Of a stretch of DNA of 64,000 nucleotides, positions 1-12,750 are shown piece by piece. How positions within the stretch are numbered: position 1 is the stretch's first letter; every line of letters begins with the position of its first letter. Both the position numbers and the translations under genes were made by a program. Under the pieces are notes generated by a model, which was given only the letters and a program-made list of their open reading frames with translations, searched no databases and was not told where the DNA came from. The DNA comes from Pyrenochaeta sp. MPI-SDFR-AT-0127 (taxonomy: Eukaryota > Ascomycota > Dothideomycetes > Pleosporales > Cucurbitariaceae): contig JAGTJM010000109.1 of the NCBI GenBank assembly GCA_020747015.1, positions 1-64,000 on the forward strand, read 5' to 3'.

Positions 1-705
1 ACTCGATAGTTACCTTTATATCACGCTGGGCAATAAGGTTGTATATCTTGCGAACAGATTAGAAACGGAGATAAACTCTGCTAGAGGCGGTCTTACCGTC
101 GTGAACTGGTTCGAGATGCGTCTGGGAAGAACGCTAAGATCGTACTCTGCCGCACGACTGAGTTTGCCTTGCAAGGTGGAATCGCTGTCTAGTTTCCTGA
201 AGTATGTATCGTTCTGGAAGTCGCTGGCAGGCACAGTCTCCTTTTGGCCCTCATTCATGAAGTTCAAAGTTGACATGCCTTCAAACGTACACCTCGAAAA
301 TTCGATATATTGTCCACGCGTCATAGGACACTTATACATATTGATGAAGTCTTGAATAGAAGACGCAAGTTTGTCCTGGAAGTGCCATCGTCTCTCAAGT
401 TTGATCAAGTTGGTGTTGCAAGAATGCAGTTTCTGGACGAGTTCGCTCGAATCAGCGGTCTGGGAACCGGCAGCTACAGTGGACTCCACTTCTTCTACTT
501 GCCGTATCAGATTAGCAAGCCTTCGGGACGTTTGTTGAACTTGATGCCGAAGGATTGCCAGTAGCACGACAACCATTGGAAGATCGGTCATTTTCCCGTC
601 GTACGGGATATAAACTAATGAACGGCATAGCTCGGAAATGAGGTTCCGAATAAACCATGAGACTTTTGAACGTCCTAGTATTATCGCCATGGCGGGTGGC
701 GCAAA
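1..705 (-). CDS. CorA-like fungal protein, incomplete at both ends
   Basis: This is an internal part of a larger gene running off the window's left edge. A 50-nt intron (47-96, GTAAG...CAAG) joins the main exon in phase 0 to a short exon reading IYNLIAQRD. The combined motif TTIYNLIAQRD is what I know from fungal membrane proteins related to CorA magnesium transporters, just before the two C-terminal membrane helices, which would lie outside the window. Upstream are a helical stretch around LLAILRHQVQQTSRRL and an ERRWHFQDKLASSI motif, also typical. The right boundary is probably an intron acceptor (ATTTGCAG, 706-715), with a possible donor near 769, so the true start is further upstream. Transport activity cannot be judged without the membrane part. 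The family is inferred from motif memory; the spliced frame is seen directly. Confidence 0.6.
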
Positions 706-1179
706 CTGCAAATGAATAAAACCCCCAGTCGTCGTGGGGACTCTGCATGAACAACCCTACATTGTTACCTGGAGAGTATCTCCCTTTCTTCCGAAGAATG
801 GACTTACCTAACGGTTCTTTTAAGCAGCTTACGCTCTCCGTTTTGTTCTACCAGACAGTATTATAGTCAACGGTCGAGCTCACTGTTTGTTCGATTACAC
901 TGCCTGTGAAGGGTGATTCTATGGCTCCTTACGGCAGTGCAATGTTTCACTCATGGGTACTTGTGAGATGTCAGCGTCATAGTTTGAAGAGGAGTTGAGT
1001 ATCTTTCAAGACCCGTAGAGCAGGTGCCGGGGTGGTGGCAGACGTGTGAGACTGCGCATTGCTTGTAATATTACTTCCGTACGAGACCTTAAACACTGCT
1101 TTAATAGCCTCTGGGGTATCTGGCTGTGCGGTTTGCATCTTTGAGTGATGGACCTGTTTTTCTAGAATGGGAGGCTTAG
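706..1179. other. Possible intron and 5' exon of the CorA-like gene
   Basis: A likely intron ends at 706 and may start near 769 on the minus strand. The sequence beyond it is of ordinary composition and could hold the 5' exon, but I could not fix a start codon or frame. Nothing else is recognisable before the AT-rich block. Confidence 0.3.
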
Positions 1180-2930
1180 GCTTTAAGAGTGTTAAGTCGA
1201 GCCGTCGTTTAGTTAGAGCTTGACGAGCTAGCGGTAGGAATTGATCTCGATCAGGTTTAAACGCGGCAGACTAGCCGCAGAGGCGAGACGGTGGCTCGAT
1301 CTTCCGCATATTAGTCCTAGGCTATTAAGCTCAGTAAGCATATAAAGGGATAGAACGCGGAGCTATACTAAAGAATCGCAACTGACTGCGAGGCGGCGCA
1401 AGAGTGCTGTGAGCGAGTTATGTTCTTAGTGATAAAGACGTGAGAACGAGCTTAGCTGTAGACGGAGTGTGGCTGATTGCACAGCCCGTAGTGTGGTGTG
1501 GGAAGGCTGATATTCAACAGTCGGCTCCAGCTGAAGGCAAATTCGCAAGCAAGTGGACTAATATACTTATATCTTGAGAAGTGGACGACACCTTGGTGAT
1601 GCTAGCAGGGAGGACGGCCGACCCGAACCTGCCATAGGGTTGCGCGAGAAGCGTTAGACATGCTAAAGAATGTTAATGGAGTGTACGCGTACGTGTGTGT
1701 TTGCGACTAACAGCTCCTAGGCGGTGGCACACACTCGAGGCTTAAATCCCGGCCTTACTATACTATAACAGGTCACATCCTAGAAACGACAGCGATCTAG
1801 AGCGGGCCCTACCGCGAGTACTATCCTCTAACTATAATAGGGTTAGAGCTTAGGCGTACTAGGGTCTGAATCAATACTACTAGATCTAAACCTACGCTAG
1901 AGGTAAACTAGCTCCTAGTAGGGTTCTATAATAGTCACTAAATAGGAGCGAAAGTAGATAGATATAGTACTATTAATAAGATAGGCTTATAGGTAGATCT
2001 ACGCCTAAGAAGTTTCCCGTATTTAGGGCTTATTCTAGATAAGTACTATAGGGTAAAATATATAGAGGTCTATTACGAACCTGTAGTAGGTAGTAGGCGC
2101 TTAAGAGTTAAGAAGATAAAGGAGATACAGGTATTAGATAAGACCTAAAACGTAGGCTAATAATAACGTATACCCTATAAGGTTATATAATCCTATAGAT
2201 ATAGAGTTAATATACTATAGGATACTATAAGATCCTATAGTAGGACTTTATAATATACTATAAGATTTATAGGACTATATAAGTATATAGATAAGAATAA
2301 TATACCCTTATAGAATATTATAATTAATCTTAAGTTATTATTAAATACTACTATTTAATACTTAGAATAACTTTAACCTTTATCTATCTCTACTTACTCT
2401 AATCTAGAAGCTACTAAGAAAGGACTTATTAGTAACACTAGCTACTTTATATTATAGCTACTCTACTAAGGATACTAAGCTCTTTTAATACTAACCTAAA
2501 GTCTATATCTATATTATACTTAAATTTAGGATATATTAGCCTTTAGAAACCTAACTAGAATAGAGTTTAAAATATTCTAGACTCTAGCTATATAATATAA
2601 TATTCTATAAACTTTAAATATCTAGTCCTTAGATAAAAATTAGACTTAGCCCTAATTCTAGCTACTACCCTAGGTTAGGGTTTCTTAAAGGATTAAATCC
2701 TAATTATTATTAATTCTCTTACCTATTAGTAATAGAATTTATATAGTCTAATATCGAGTATAGTAGGTACCTAGTTAGGTTCTATATTATTATTTCGTAA
2801 TCGTATTTAGATAACGTATTAAAGTTTAATAGTATAATATAATATTTATATAATATAAAACATAATATAACTAAAATAAGAGGGCTTCTATTTGCTTTAT
2901 CTTACGGTACCCGGAAAATATAATAGTGTA
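1180..2930. repeat. AT-rich, RIP-degraded block
   Basis: The block is very rich in TA dinucleotides and in stop codons in all frames, and has few CA/TG dinucleotides. This is what RIP (CpA to TpA) leaves in fungal repeats. I cannot recognise the ancestral element. It separates the CorA-like fragment from the regulator at 3.6-6.5 kb. Confidence 0.7.
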
Positions 2931-3156
2931 GCTGGCTAACTAGTAGAATACGTTAGAATAAATGCTTAACTTAACTGTGTTGAATAATAAGTTACGTTTG
3001 CACGTCTAAAAACAGCAATGTGGAATAGTATAGTCAATTAGTTACCTGTAGTATGCCAGCCCGACAGTAAGGCCGCGCTGGCACACCTGGCTGCTCTACC
3101 GGCTGCTCGTGTCCAATACCCTATCACTGTCATCATGTCTAACATCCTATTGCGAC

Positions 3157-3498
3157 TCATCTCTTTGTCTCCACCCTGCCTATGCATCTTTTTACATGCC
3201 TCTGCAAGTTGTTATCGCGGTCAAATTGTTTATTTAGGGCGAAGCATTTAATGTTCGGGCACTGGCACGTCTTACTCTTCAAGCTCTGATTACGGTCTTT
3301 GTGACTATAGACGCAGCCTCTACAATGGAATACAATCAGCAAACGCAATGTAACGTTGGTGAAAGCAGTTAGACCTATCGCGCACATTTCCATCAGAGTA
3401 TGCGGCTTAAACTCAAGCGCCTTGAACAAGATACTGTATATAGTAAGTAATTTTCTAGGTCGCGACATGGTTGAGCGCATATGACTGAGCGCATCCAT
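3157..3498 (-). pseudogene. Possible C2H2/C2HC zinc-finger fragment
   Basis: This reading frame ends in a finger-like motif: CPNIKC, then QFDRDNNLQRH, then C. It resembles the fungal variant C-x4-C...F.R..NL.RH...C. The first in-frame ATG is near 3498; the upstream part of the frame has only a TTG. No second finger or other domain is visible. It lies between a RIP block and the 3' end of the regulator, so it may be a relic or an exon of an unresolved gene. A chance frame is possible. Confidence 0.25.
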
Positions 3499-3600
3499 GA
3501 CGAGCTTGCTTCGTCGATCGGAGCTGTCCCTTTCGGTCGCTTCACTTTGCTTACTACTCAACGGGGAGCCTCTATCTCTGGTGAAACTGAATTAGGAAAT

Positions 3601-6452
3601 TCATTCCTCGATCCCGTTCGTGTCGGTGCGATTACCATCATGCTGTGGCAGAAGTAGGGTCAATGGGCCATCTGAATTCCAGTCTCCAAGGGTTACAGGA
3701 ATCCGTGTAGCGACCAAGGAAGAAGTCTTCATAAGAATTTTTGCGGCCAAAAGCGCGACGTCGGATTTGCGTCCGAGGTACCACAACGCCTCAATGCAGT
3801 TGTGTGCTCGGAGCAGGGCCTCGTCTTTCGAGTCTTCCGTGAATTCATGTATTGTATTACTACCAACTGATTCAAGCAAGACAGCGCCCGCTTTGGCAAA
3901 TGCTCGAATAAGAACTGCAGTCCACGGTTCTGTCAATAAGGCTGCTTGGTTGACAGCAAAATGAAACTCTGTTGACTGTGAAAAGGAGTTCCGGTCCCGT
4001 GGAGGTGGACATGTAGTCTTTGCCATATCGGACAGGGCGCGGGCGTTGGCTTGGCGAAAACTTGATGTCAACGTATAAAAGGCGCGGTTTTGTCGATTCT
4101 CGTAGGTACCAAGTCCACATTCATCGATCGTCTCAATCACATCTGCGAGCAGGAGTGCTGCAAGATGCCAATGCCCGGTCAGACAAATGTACCAAGATTG
4201 TATGCGGGGGGGAAGGCGATCATGATTCCGAACACAATCTTGCATGAAGGGCGAGTAAGACTCTTCCCAGTAGTTGTACACATCCAAAGCAGCATTGACG
4301 GCTTTCTCGATTTTCTCACCATGAACATTTCGAGCCAGAAGCGACTTGATACGCGTAATTTTCCGGAATAATAAGACCTTGACTGGGGCTGCTTCACGGA
4401 GCAAGGTAGCAGCCTGGTCAAAGGAGCATGGCCATCTTAAAGAGTCGTTCTCGTTATCGCCATTTCGACGAGTGATCAGATAGTCGTCCCATAGCCCTGC
4501 AGAAGTATAAGCTTTTCCAGAGCTGTCATCTTCATGGCCAAATCCGGGCATTTGCATAGATTCATCTGAATAGTTGTCGCTGTCTTCGTCTGATACAACC
4601 AAGGGTCGATTATGTATTACTGAAGATAATGTATCGAACATGACTCCTAACCAGAAAAGCAAGTCAATTGTTGCACTATTTGTAGCGTCGAGGTTGTCGA
4701 ATGGGGCACGTTGTTCTTGCTTGGATCGCGAAGCTGCTGATTTTTCTCGTGATGTTACTCTGCACATGATCATTCGTGATCTCAGGGAATGTATTAGCCG
4801 CAGTCCTTGTTCCAGATGAACAGGTGGGCCCTCCGCATCAAGCGCCTGGTTCAACTTGGCAAAGAGCTCTTCACAATCGCTCGAGTCCTTGTCCTCTGCG
4901 CCTGCGGTTCCAGATTGAGCTGGTGGTTGTCGTTCATTCGAGTTCGCCGCTGGGTCCCGTTCCATATTGTTGGTCTCGATTGGTTCCTGCGTTAGTGAGA
5001 ACACTAGATATGCGAGAACCACTCGAAAAGACTCGATGCTTCTCGCATTTTGCAGCGCCTTGCGAGCTTCGTGCCAAGTAGCTATCTGAAGGGTGCGATC
5101 ATATTCAATATTTTTACGTGGACTTGAGTAGGTTTTGTCGGGTATTTGGGGCCGATCATCGTGAAAAGGGGATCTCGCTTTACTCCGATCACTGCCCTGA
5201 GCCCACTGAGTGGCAAAGGAGAAAATAGCCGAATTAAGAGCATGAGACGCAGCTTTATCGTCACGAAGCGTAAGCCTCTTTCCTTGACCCGCAAAAGCCA
5301 ATCGATCTAATTGGAAAACGCGATGATACATCCGATTCCAATCCGATCCAACGTCTTCCATTAATATATTGCTGGCTTCCATTATGCTGTAAGGACAGGT
5401 TCTCTCAATTAGCCAACACGATAGCGCATTTTCGAAACTGTCGTGGTAGATCTTCAATAAACCCTCCTTTATAAACTCATTCCTAGTTGATAGAAACAAA
5501 TTGCTGGCGAATGGTGGAGAAATACTAGGCAGTGGCCTCCCCGAGAACGAGCTTGACGAGCTCTGCCGGCGCCGTTTTCGACCGACGCGTGTGGTAGATT
5601 CAATTGTCTCGAGAAGAGGGCTATCTTCCTCCCCTGGATTCCCGTGAAGGGCAAGTGTGCTAATGATCGCGGACTCGCTGTCAATACCTTCCAGACTGGT
5701 TTCCAAAGAAGAGCCTTTGCCCAAATCTAGATCGGGAGAAATCGTGTCTTCTTGCGATACATAGTCCAACACATCCCAGATCTCGCTCGGTTGCGAAAAG
5801 ATGTTATCAGCTGCAGCGGATGACTTATCAGGAGTCCATGGCAATGCTGGGTCCATACTTAAAGCTGCAACATCACCTAAAGGTTCAGTGAAAACCATAT
5901 CCCAAGACAATGCGTTATTTGGTGAATTATCATCTGTTCTCTCCGCCGCGTCTGATCGAGTATTCCGATCCGCACTTCTTTGCCAACCATCATCATTGCA
6001 TCCTTCAAATGTCTCTCCAGAACTGCTTGGACATCGACGAGGCTTTGCTAGTGTCACTTCACTTGACTGTGGACGAGCGTTTTGGAGTAGGCGTTGTGAT
6101 CGAAGCCACTCGAATGTGCAGGCTTTTTTAATTTTCTCACAATTCCCACATCTAGCTAATGGGCCAAAGGCGTCTACACGGTTAACATTAAACACCCTAA
6201 AATAGGTATCAGAGATCGCAACTTACCACTGTAATGAAAAATTGTTGGACTAGCTCCAGAACTGTTCCTGTCGAACAGAGTATCTTCTAGTATCGCTGCA
6301 TCACATGCCCTTTTTCCCTTTCGACACTGATCGCAACACCTTGTTTGCTTCCTGCTTGTCTTAAAAGGCCTCATCCTGTCGGCAACAGTTGGGAAGGACG
6401 GCGTCCACGCCATTTCGAGGAAAGGTTGTCCTTGAACGTTAACAAAGCTCAT
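3601..6452 (-). CDS. Zn2Cys6 transcription factor, large
   Basis: A fungal-specific nuclear regulator of about 932 residues. Exon 1 is 6452-6227, a 53-nt intron follows (6226-6174, GTAAGT...GTAG), and exon 2 is 6173-3601. The DNA-binding zinc cluster is split by the intron: Cys40, 43 and 50 (CDQCRKGKRAC) lie in exon 1 and Cys84, 87 and 94 (CGNCEKIKKAC) in exon 2. The 33-residue loop between the two halves is much longer than the usual 5-12 residues. The rest has acidic and serine-rich regions, then a long helical domain consistent with a fungal regulatory domain. Start chosen: the ATG at 6452, 38 codons before the cluster. An alternative last intron (donor in the GGTAATCG region, acceptor TAATTCAG near 3590) would change only the last few residues. 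Targets are unknown. Confidence 0.85.
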
Positions 6453-7623
6453 GATCAGTAGAAATAGTTGATGCTGTAGCGTGGCAGAAGCAGGGGCATG
6501 TAAATATCAGAGATTCCAATTATGAGAAGGCTGACACCTGAGAGTCCTATTCTACGCGCCCCGCAGATTTCATTATCCTTGCTGGAAGTGGCAGCTTGCA
6601 GAATGCGGGGGATCAGACCTCTTAAGTTCGGAAATGCAGGGCAAGCCAACCCTAATCCCCTGAAACGTCTTTTTTTGGAAGAGTTTGAATGGATTGGACA
6701 CGCTAGTATTAATGCTTTTGAAAAGCAAGCATGACTTCAATGGTTATGCGCACAGACAGTAACATGCTGCAAATCAAGGTTCCGCCAAATTGACATTGGA
6801 AACACCAAAGTCCCTAAGACTACTAGAGCGCGGTTGGTTACGAATGGTACAGCGTTCCTGCAATGCTTTAGTTATAGTCTTCACACTGCTTGGTCTGTCT
6901 CGGATTAGGTAAATCTGTATTCCGCAGATCCTGGGGTTCACTTAGCAAGTACAAACCCGTTAATCCGAGTATTTTGTAAGAGCTGGTTACTTTTCAGTGC
7001 TTCCTGAGTCCCGCACGTGGTCCAGAGTTGTGGTGCCCGCAGCGGTTCTGTGCGGACCCGCACCATGTGGACGCGGTGCGGGGCAGCTCACTCAGATCTT
7101 GGCGTTGTCTCTGGGTGCAAGCCGTGCAACCGAGTACAGCCTATACTCAAAGCTGTCGCAACCTTGCCTAACCTGTATACATAGCGAATAGCCATTGATG
7201 CAATCTTGGGTTCCGAAATGTTGATCTCACATGCATTCTGTAGTCTTCTACATTACCTCGCAGGATCGTGTGAGAACATAACGCGATTGCTCTATCCTGT
7301 GGATTAATTAATTTCCCACGCTCATTTTGAACATAATTAGCGCACAAAGGGGCGGGGGCAAGGGCGGGGAAATGTGAGGTTGTTGTGCGCAAACGAAGCG
7401 TCTTACAATAGGACAATGACAGTGCGGAGCCTGAGACGGCTCCGTTGCATGCTTGCCGGTTCCGTTCTGATCCCTCAGCAGCAAGTTGCCAAATCTGAAA
7501 ACAGTATTGTTGGAGCCTTTGTGCATTTGGACATATGGAAGCGGAGAGTACTTAAATTCCATAGGACTTGCACGAGGGAAGGAACGCTATCTTCGAATGC
7601 AAAGAACTTTCTCTATCATCATC
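6453..7623. other. Intergenic, no gene recognised
   Basis: This is the shared upstream region of the minus-strand regulator and the plus-strand monooxygenase. Only short overlapping frames without family features are present. A GC-richer patch lies near 7000-7100 and a G-rich stretch at 7345-7375. It probably holds both promoters. Confidence 0.5.
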
Positions 7624-9588
7624 ATGAATAGCAACTCGAACCAAATTAACGCAGTCAATACTCCGACAGTCCCTGTGCAGATGCACACAGAGCTTAAAGA
7701 ATACTCTCGTAGACGTGGGACGCAGTATCCGTATAACGACGATCTGGACGTCGATGTCTTGATTGTTGGCGCCGGCTTTGGTAAATGCCACCCTCCATCA
7801 TTGATAAGGTTGGCAAATCTAACTGCTATTAGGCGGCGTCTTCTGTCTCAAGACTCTCCGCGAGCAAAGTTTCAAAGCAACTATCTTTGAAGCCGGCACG
7901 TCATTTGGTGGCACGTGGAGGTGGAATCGTTATCCTGGGGTGGGCTCCATTTCTCCCTTATCTATTCAAGTAAATTCTCCACTAATTTGTTTCAGGCCCG
8001 TGTCGATTCTGAGGTCCCGGAATATCAATTCTCTTGGCCGGAGACGTACAAAGATTGGTGTTGGTCGACCAACTACCCTAACTACCAAGAACTCCGTGCC
8101 TATTTTGATCATGTGGACAGTGTTCTCAATCTGAGCAAAGATTGTTCCTTTGAGACGGTTGTGGTTGGTGCTCAGTTCAACACCAGTGAGGGCAAATGGC
8201 ATGTCAAGACCGAGGATGGGAGACTGGCTAAGGCTAAGTACTTCATTGTGGCTGCAGGTTTTGCCAGCAAGAGATACATACCAGACTTTAAAGGACTGGA
8301 AAAGTTTAAGGGCATCATTCATCACTCGAGTTTCTGGCCCGAAGAGGGTTTGTAACATCTGGGTGCTCGTATCTCGGTCCGATTGTACTGACATCGCGCT
8401 ATAGGTGTCGAGCTGCAAAATAAACGTGTGGCTGTCATTGGCACAGGTGCTTCAGGTGTACAGATAGTACAAGAGGTAGCCCCCATAGCAAGCGAGATGA
8501 AGGTGTTCCAGCGCACCCCGAATCTAGCAGTACCCATGGGTAAACGCAACCTTACGCCTGAAGAGCAGAACGGCGACAAGAATTGGTACTACCGGCTTTA
8601 CGAATTGCGAGAGAAATGTTTCGGTGGATTCCTCTACGGCATGCACGAGAAGAACACTTTTGATGATACGCCTGCGGAGCGTGAGATTTTCTACAAGAAG
8701 CTTTGGGACCATGGCGGCTTCAGGTTCTGGCTTGGTAACTACAAGGATGTGAGCTACACTCTGAAGTCTAGTAATTTTCTTTTGGTAGTGTATTAATCAA
8801 GACAGATGCTTATCGATGCCAATGCAAATCAGGAGGCATACAACTTCTGGGCCAGCAACGTACGCAATCGCATCGGCGATGCTCGCAAACGCGACATCCT
8901 CGCCCCCCTCAAGATGCCGCATTTCTTCGGCGTCAAGCGTCCATGTCTGGAGCAGTCTTACTACGAGCAGTTCAATCGTCCGAATGTGGATGTTATTGAC
9001 ATCAAAGACAACCCAATCGCAGAGTTTACTGAAACGGGAATCCAGTTGCAAAATGGAGAGCACTATGAATTTGATGTCATCGTTGTTGCCACCGGATTTG
9101 ATATTACCACTGGCGGCATGACTAATATGGGATTGGTCTCAATCAACAATACAAAACTCCAAGATGAGTGGCGAAAGGCTGCTTATACATACCTTGGTAC
9201 TACAATTTCAGGTCAGTGGAGCATTAGAATGTTCTCCGCTATATACTCACTCTCCGCAGGGTATCCTAATATGTTTCACCTTTACGGTCCGCATGGCCCC
9301 ACGCTCCTATCCAACGGCCCTACTACGGTCGAAGTCCAGGGACGCTGGATCTGCGATGCAATCAAAAAGGCCAACAGACAAGGCCTCAAGTACATCAATC
9401 CGACCGAAGAAGCCTCTCGAGTGTGGAAGCAGCGTATCAACGATCTTAGCGATGCAACCCTTTTCCCAACTACGCGAAGCACGTATATGGGTGGAAGCAT
9501 TCCAGGAAAAGCATTCGAACAGGTTAATTTCGCGGGTGGCATTCCGCAGTATGCTATTGAGGTAACTGACACCGGGCAAAAACGCTAG
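7624..9588 (+). CDS. Baeyer-Villiger / flavin-containing monooxygenase
   Basis: The deduced protein has 564 residues in six exons: 7624-7780, 7833-7939, 7996-8347, 8405-8748, 8806-9211 and 9260-9588. The exon lengths sum to an exact frame. The N-terminal FAD-binding motif GAGFGG (49-54) is restored across intron 1 and continues into GTWRWNRYPGARVDSE. The Baeyer-Villiger fingerprint FxGxxxHxxxWP appears as FKGIIHHSSFWP (192-203). The NADPH-binding motif GTGASG is at 218-223, and an ATGFD motif follows near the C-terminus. Enzymes of this family insert oxygen next to a ketone (giving esters or lactones) or oxidise heteroatoms, using FAD and NADPH. Length is normal and all key motifs are present, so it is likely functional. 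Neighbouring SDR and MDR genes suggest secondary metabolism; the substrate is unknown. Start: the ATG at 7624 gives a normal N-terminal extension. Confidence 0.92.
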
Positions 9589-10608
9589 ATAAGATCTTGC
9601 TAATGGTTGCATAGATACGCAAAGCTCTAGATGGATGGGAGGGGTTCGAGTGTGTACAAGTCTAAACTTGTGGACTCGTCCTGTAGACTCCGAGCGGATG
9701 AGCTGGAGGTCCTGATCACGCCTACTGAGGAAGAAACTGACTTTCATTATGACAGCCCATCTAGATGGAAAGAAAGAAAGACCTGGTTTCCTTAGAGATT
9801 GTTCGGGGACGACTAGATATTGTCTGAGGGGTGGATGTCTATTAATGCCGATTGCAACTTTTTCCGTACGATGTCCTGAGACTTTTGAAACGAACTTTGT
9901 AAAATTAAAGAGATGGTTGAGTGAGACGTAGGCAGGAATCTATTACCTTTAGATTTAGAGAGGCGTAAAACGAATAAAACTAGGGCGTTTAGACTATGCT
10001 GAATGGAAGGCTTTCAATAATAATTAATTTAATAATTGCCTGACGAGATATATCTTAGTTTATCACCTTCTAGAGGATAAGAGATTTAACTTCTTCTGTT
10101 GCGCCTTTAGCTAAGGCCTCGTCCTAGATTTGGCGGAGCCATTCGCCGCTGGCAATCTTTACAGAAGTATTACGGGATTCGTTTAAGATTACATACCTTT
10201 ATAGGAGATGTGTCCTAAGATTAGCTGTAATAGGGGCTCGAGTATATAGTATAATACTTATAATATAAAATAGGGCGACCGTTTACTTTCTCGGTCTTAC
10301 CTGCAAGCCTTGAACTAGTGTGCTAGTAAATTATAGTAGTCTTTTTTCGGCTGGAGTTAGATAAAGGGCTGTCTTTATTATTTTTAGAATAAGTATAGTC
10401 CGTGGCGAGCGAAAGCTTAGCCTTAGAAGCTATTAGTTACGATATCTTGAAGTAATTTTGACGTGCAGCTTAGGTTTATAGTCTTGCTAAGGAAATGCAT
10501 GCATAATTCGTATTACCTGAATAATACTGAATTTCGTGCATTGTGCATAAGCATTCAGCCAAGTGCATACGTATTCGTATGCTTGGCAGCCCTGACGTCT
10601 ATAGAAGT
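9589..10608. repeat. Intergenic with a RIP-like block at about 9930-10460
   Basis: Between the monooxygenase and the secreted-protein gene, roughly 9930-10460 is AT-rich, TA-rich and full of stops, as in RIP-degraded repeats. No ancestral protein is recognisable. The flanks hold short unsupported frames only. Confidence 0.5.
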
Positions 10609-11932
10609 TCACACGTCGAGTCCTTGGAGTCGGCAATTTTCCTGGATAGTACGTCCAGGGAAAGTATCGCGGTTGAAAGTGCATACCGGCAGGTTAAAGA
10701 TGCACTTGGCGGTGGCGTCAAGAGGCAAAATAGCTGGGGTGAAAAGTTGTACACCACTTTCGTCGAAGCAATCTGAGGGACCCTGCAAAAATGTTTCCTT
10801 GGAGATTCCATACTTTTCTATCATCATTTCAGCGATTCCATCAATTGTGTTGTCGCCCATTCGTAGTTGGAAGAAGTTCGGGCCATTAGTAGCCTTGGTG
10901 CAGAGGGTGGGATATTGATCTACAATATTGCAGATAGTACCGGAGCCCCTGTAGACGTAGGCCTTTTGTCCTTGCAGGAGCAGTGCGATAGAGCGAAGTT
11001 TCATACTATCAACAACCTTTGACTGCATATCTGCCTTTGTGAAGTTTTGGGCGACGCCTAAGAATCCACCGCCAGCCAAAATTGGATTAATACCTGATGT
11101 TGCATCATTAACCTCAGCATCAAGGGTATTTCGGAGGGAATTCGAAATGGTAAGTTGGTAGTCTTTTACGGCGGTAGCGATGTTCACGGCAACGTCGCTC
11201 CACTCAACAAAGAGATCTGGCTCCTGCGGGGGTTTTATCTGTTGAGCTAAGAAAGTAGTAACAACCTGAGCAACAGTGTTCACGTTGGCCAGAGCACCGG
11301 TGAATGGAACGGCGCTCAGTCCAAGGGTGATCATAGAAAGGACGTCTTGGAAAGGCGTAACATTGTCTAAGGGTTTAGGCCAGAAGTCAGCGACGACCGC
11401 GGGTATCTCTAAGGACATGATAGCGGCGGCGAATGAGACAGCAGTATTGAGCGAGTTCATGTAGCTGTTATAGTTCTGTATTGCGACCAGACCATACCTG
11501 CGCACTTAGTTAACCAAGTTACCTAAAATTCAGGTGCAGTGTGGCAATATTTAGGGTAGAAATTGTACGCAAGCTTACCATGCAGGAAGAGTGACTGGGA
11601 GGCAAGGCTGGCCAGCGTTGCAAAACTGGTCAAGCCCACTGCGAGCACAACTATTAGTCCATTGCCCTATTATCTAGCATCTCATTAAACTTTTCAGTCA
11701 CTCACCAAAAGAAGTTGGGCGCTCCTAACGAGGCAGCGAAACCCTGGACATTGTTCGTTGTGAGATTTGGCGCGGCAGCCGCCAGAAAATCATCAAGGTT
11801 CAGCTTTGTCCAAGTCGCCTTGTTCAACGCTTCAGAGGGACACGAAGTGCTTCCTTGAGGGACAGCCATTGGGTTTGCTGTGGCGATATGAAGCGCTGGA
11901 AGTAAGGCAAAGAGATGTGCTTTGCGATACAT
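10609..11932 (-). CDS. Secreted protein of unknown function (DUF7872-like)
   Basis: The deduced protein has 391 residues in three exons: 11932-11706, 11638-11579 and 11497-10609, with introns of 67 and 81 nt. The ATG at 11932 starts a clear signal peptide (MYRKAHLFALLPALHIATA); an upstream in-frame ATG at 12037 would bury it. The small middle exon supplies CGLDQFCNAGQPC, and its junction gives WYGLVAIQNYNSYMN. A cysteine-rich CNAGQPC segment followed by WY...QNYN is what I associate with the fungal extracellular family DUF7872, but that name is from memory. A further cysteine-containing region lies near the C-terminus. No catalytic motif is visible. It may act in the wall or outside the cell. 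Confidence 0.72.
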
Positions 11933-12750
11933 GATGGTTGTTTTCGCTGGTGGCGAAAAAGGAAATTGGATCGATAGAGGAGCGACTTGTGAGTGTCCAA
12001 GCGTAGTTGCAAGATTGAACCAAGTGAATGATTTCAATAAAGACGAAAGTGAGCGTGAAGATCAACAAAAATCAAGATCCGCCTAGGGACAAAGAGTGTA
12101 ATCGTTGGAAGGCTGATGAAGAAAGAAGTTTAATAGGCCAGAAATAATTCCTTATTATACATACATCACATCTCGCGTTTAGATTTTATTCTTAAAACAA
12201 AACGATTTTGGTTTCAGGGTTAATTTGTTTTCTCAAGGTGAAATGCGAAGTGCAAATCCAGACGCATTAAAGCCGAAGAATGACCTTTCCAATGGCATAA
12301 TTCACCCCGTAAGTCGGCCATCCCACCAAATTTGTTCTAATACTAGTCAAACACACCAACCTTATAACAACTTGCTGTAGATTTCAGTGCGCTACAGTGT
12401 TGTTCCGAAATGTCGCTATAATTTACATCTGATTACTAGTTCTATAGTATAAGTATACGTATTGTGGCCGTTTCTTGCCACAACGTTTATGGTGCCTCTG
12501 CAAGCGCACTCTAGTCGTAAGTTGTTCACCCCTCCATCCTCCTCCTACCCACCATTAGAGTCTTACCTGTCTAGATATACTGCCTCTTGTCACTTCGCTA
12601 CTCTGTTCTACTACATTTCGAAGCCCTGCCATGGCCTTGCGCATTGACACTAAATTACTGCCTTTCAATGCAACGCGCTCGCTTAAACAGGAGACAAGCA
12701 ACTAGAAGCTCTCCGTGCCGTTGCATCCGCTTACCAAGCAGTACTGATTA
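11933..12750. other. Intergenic, no gene recognised
   Basis: The 5' region of the secreted-protein gene followed by moderately AT-rich sequence up to the MITE. No supported gene or RNA was seen. Confidence 0.4.
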
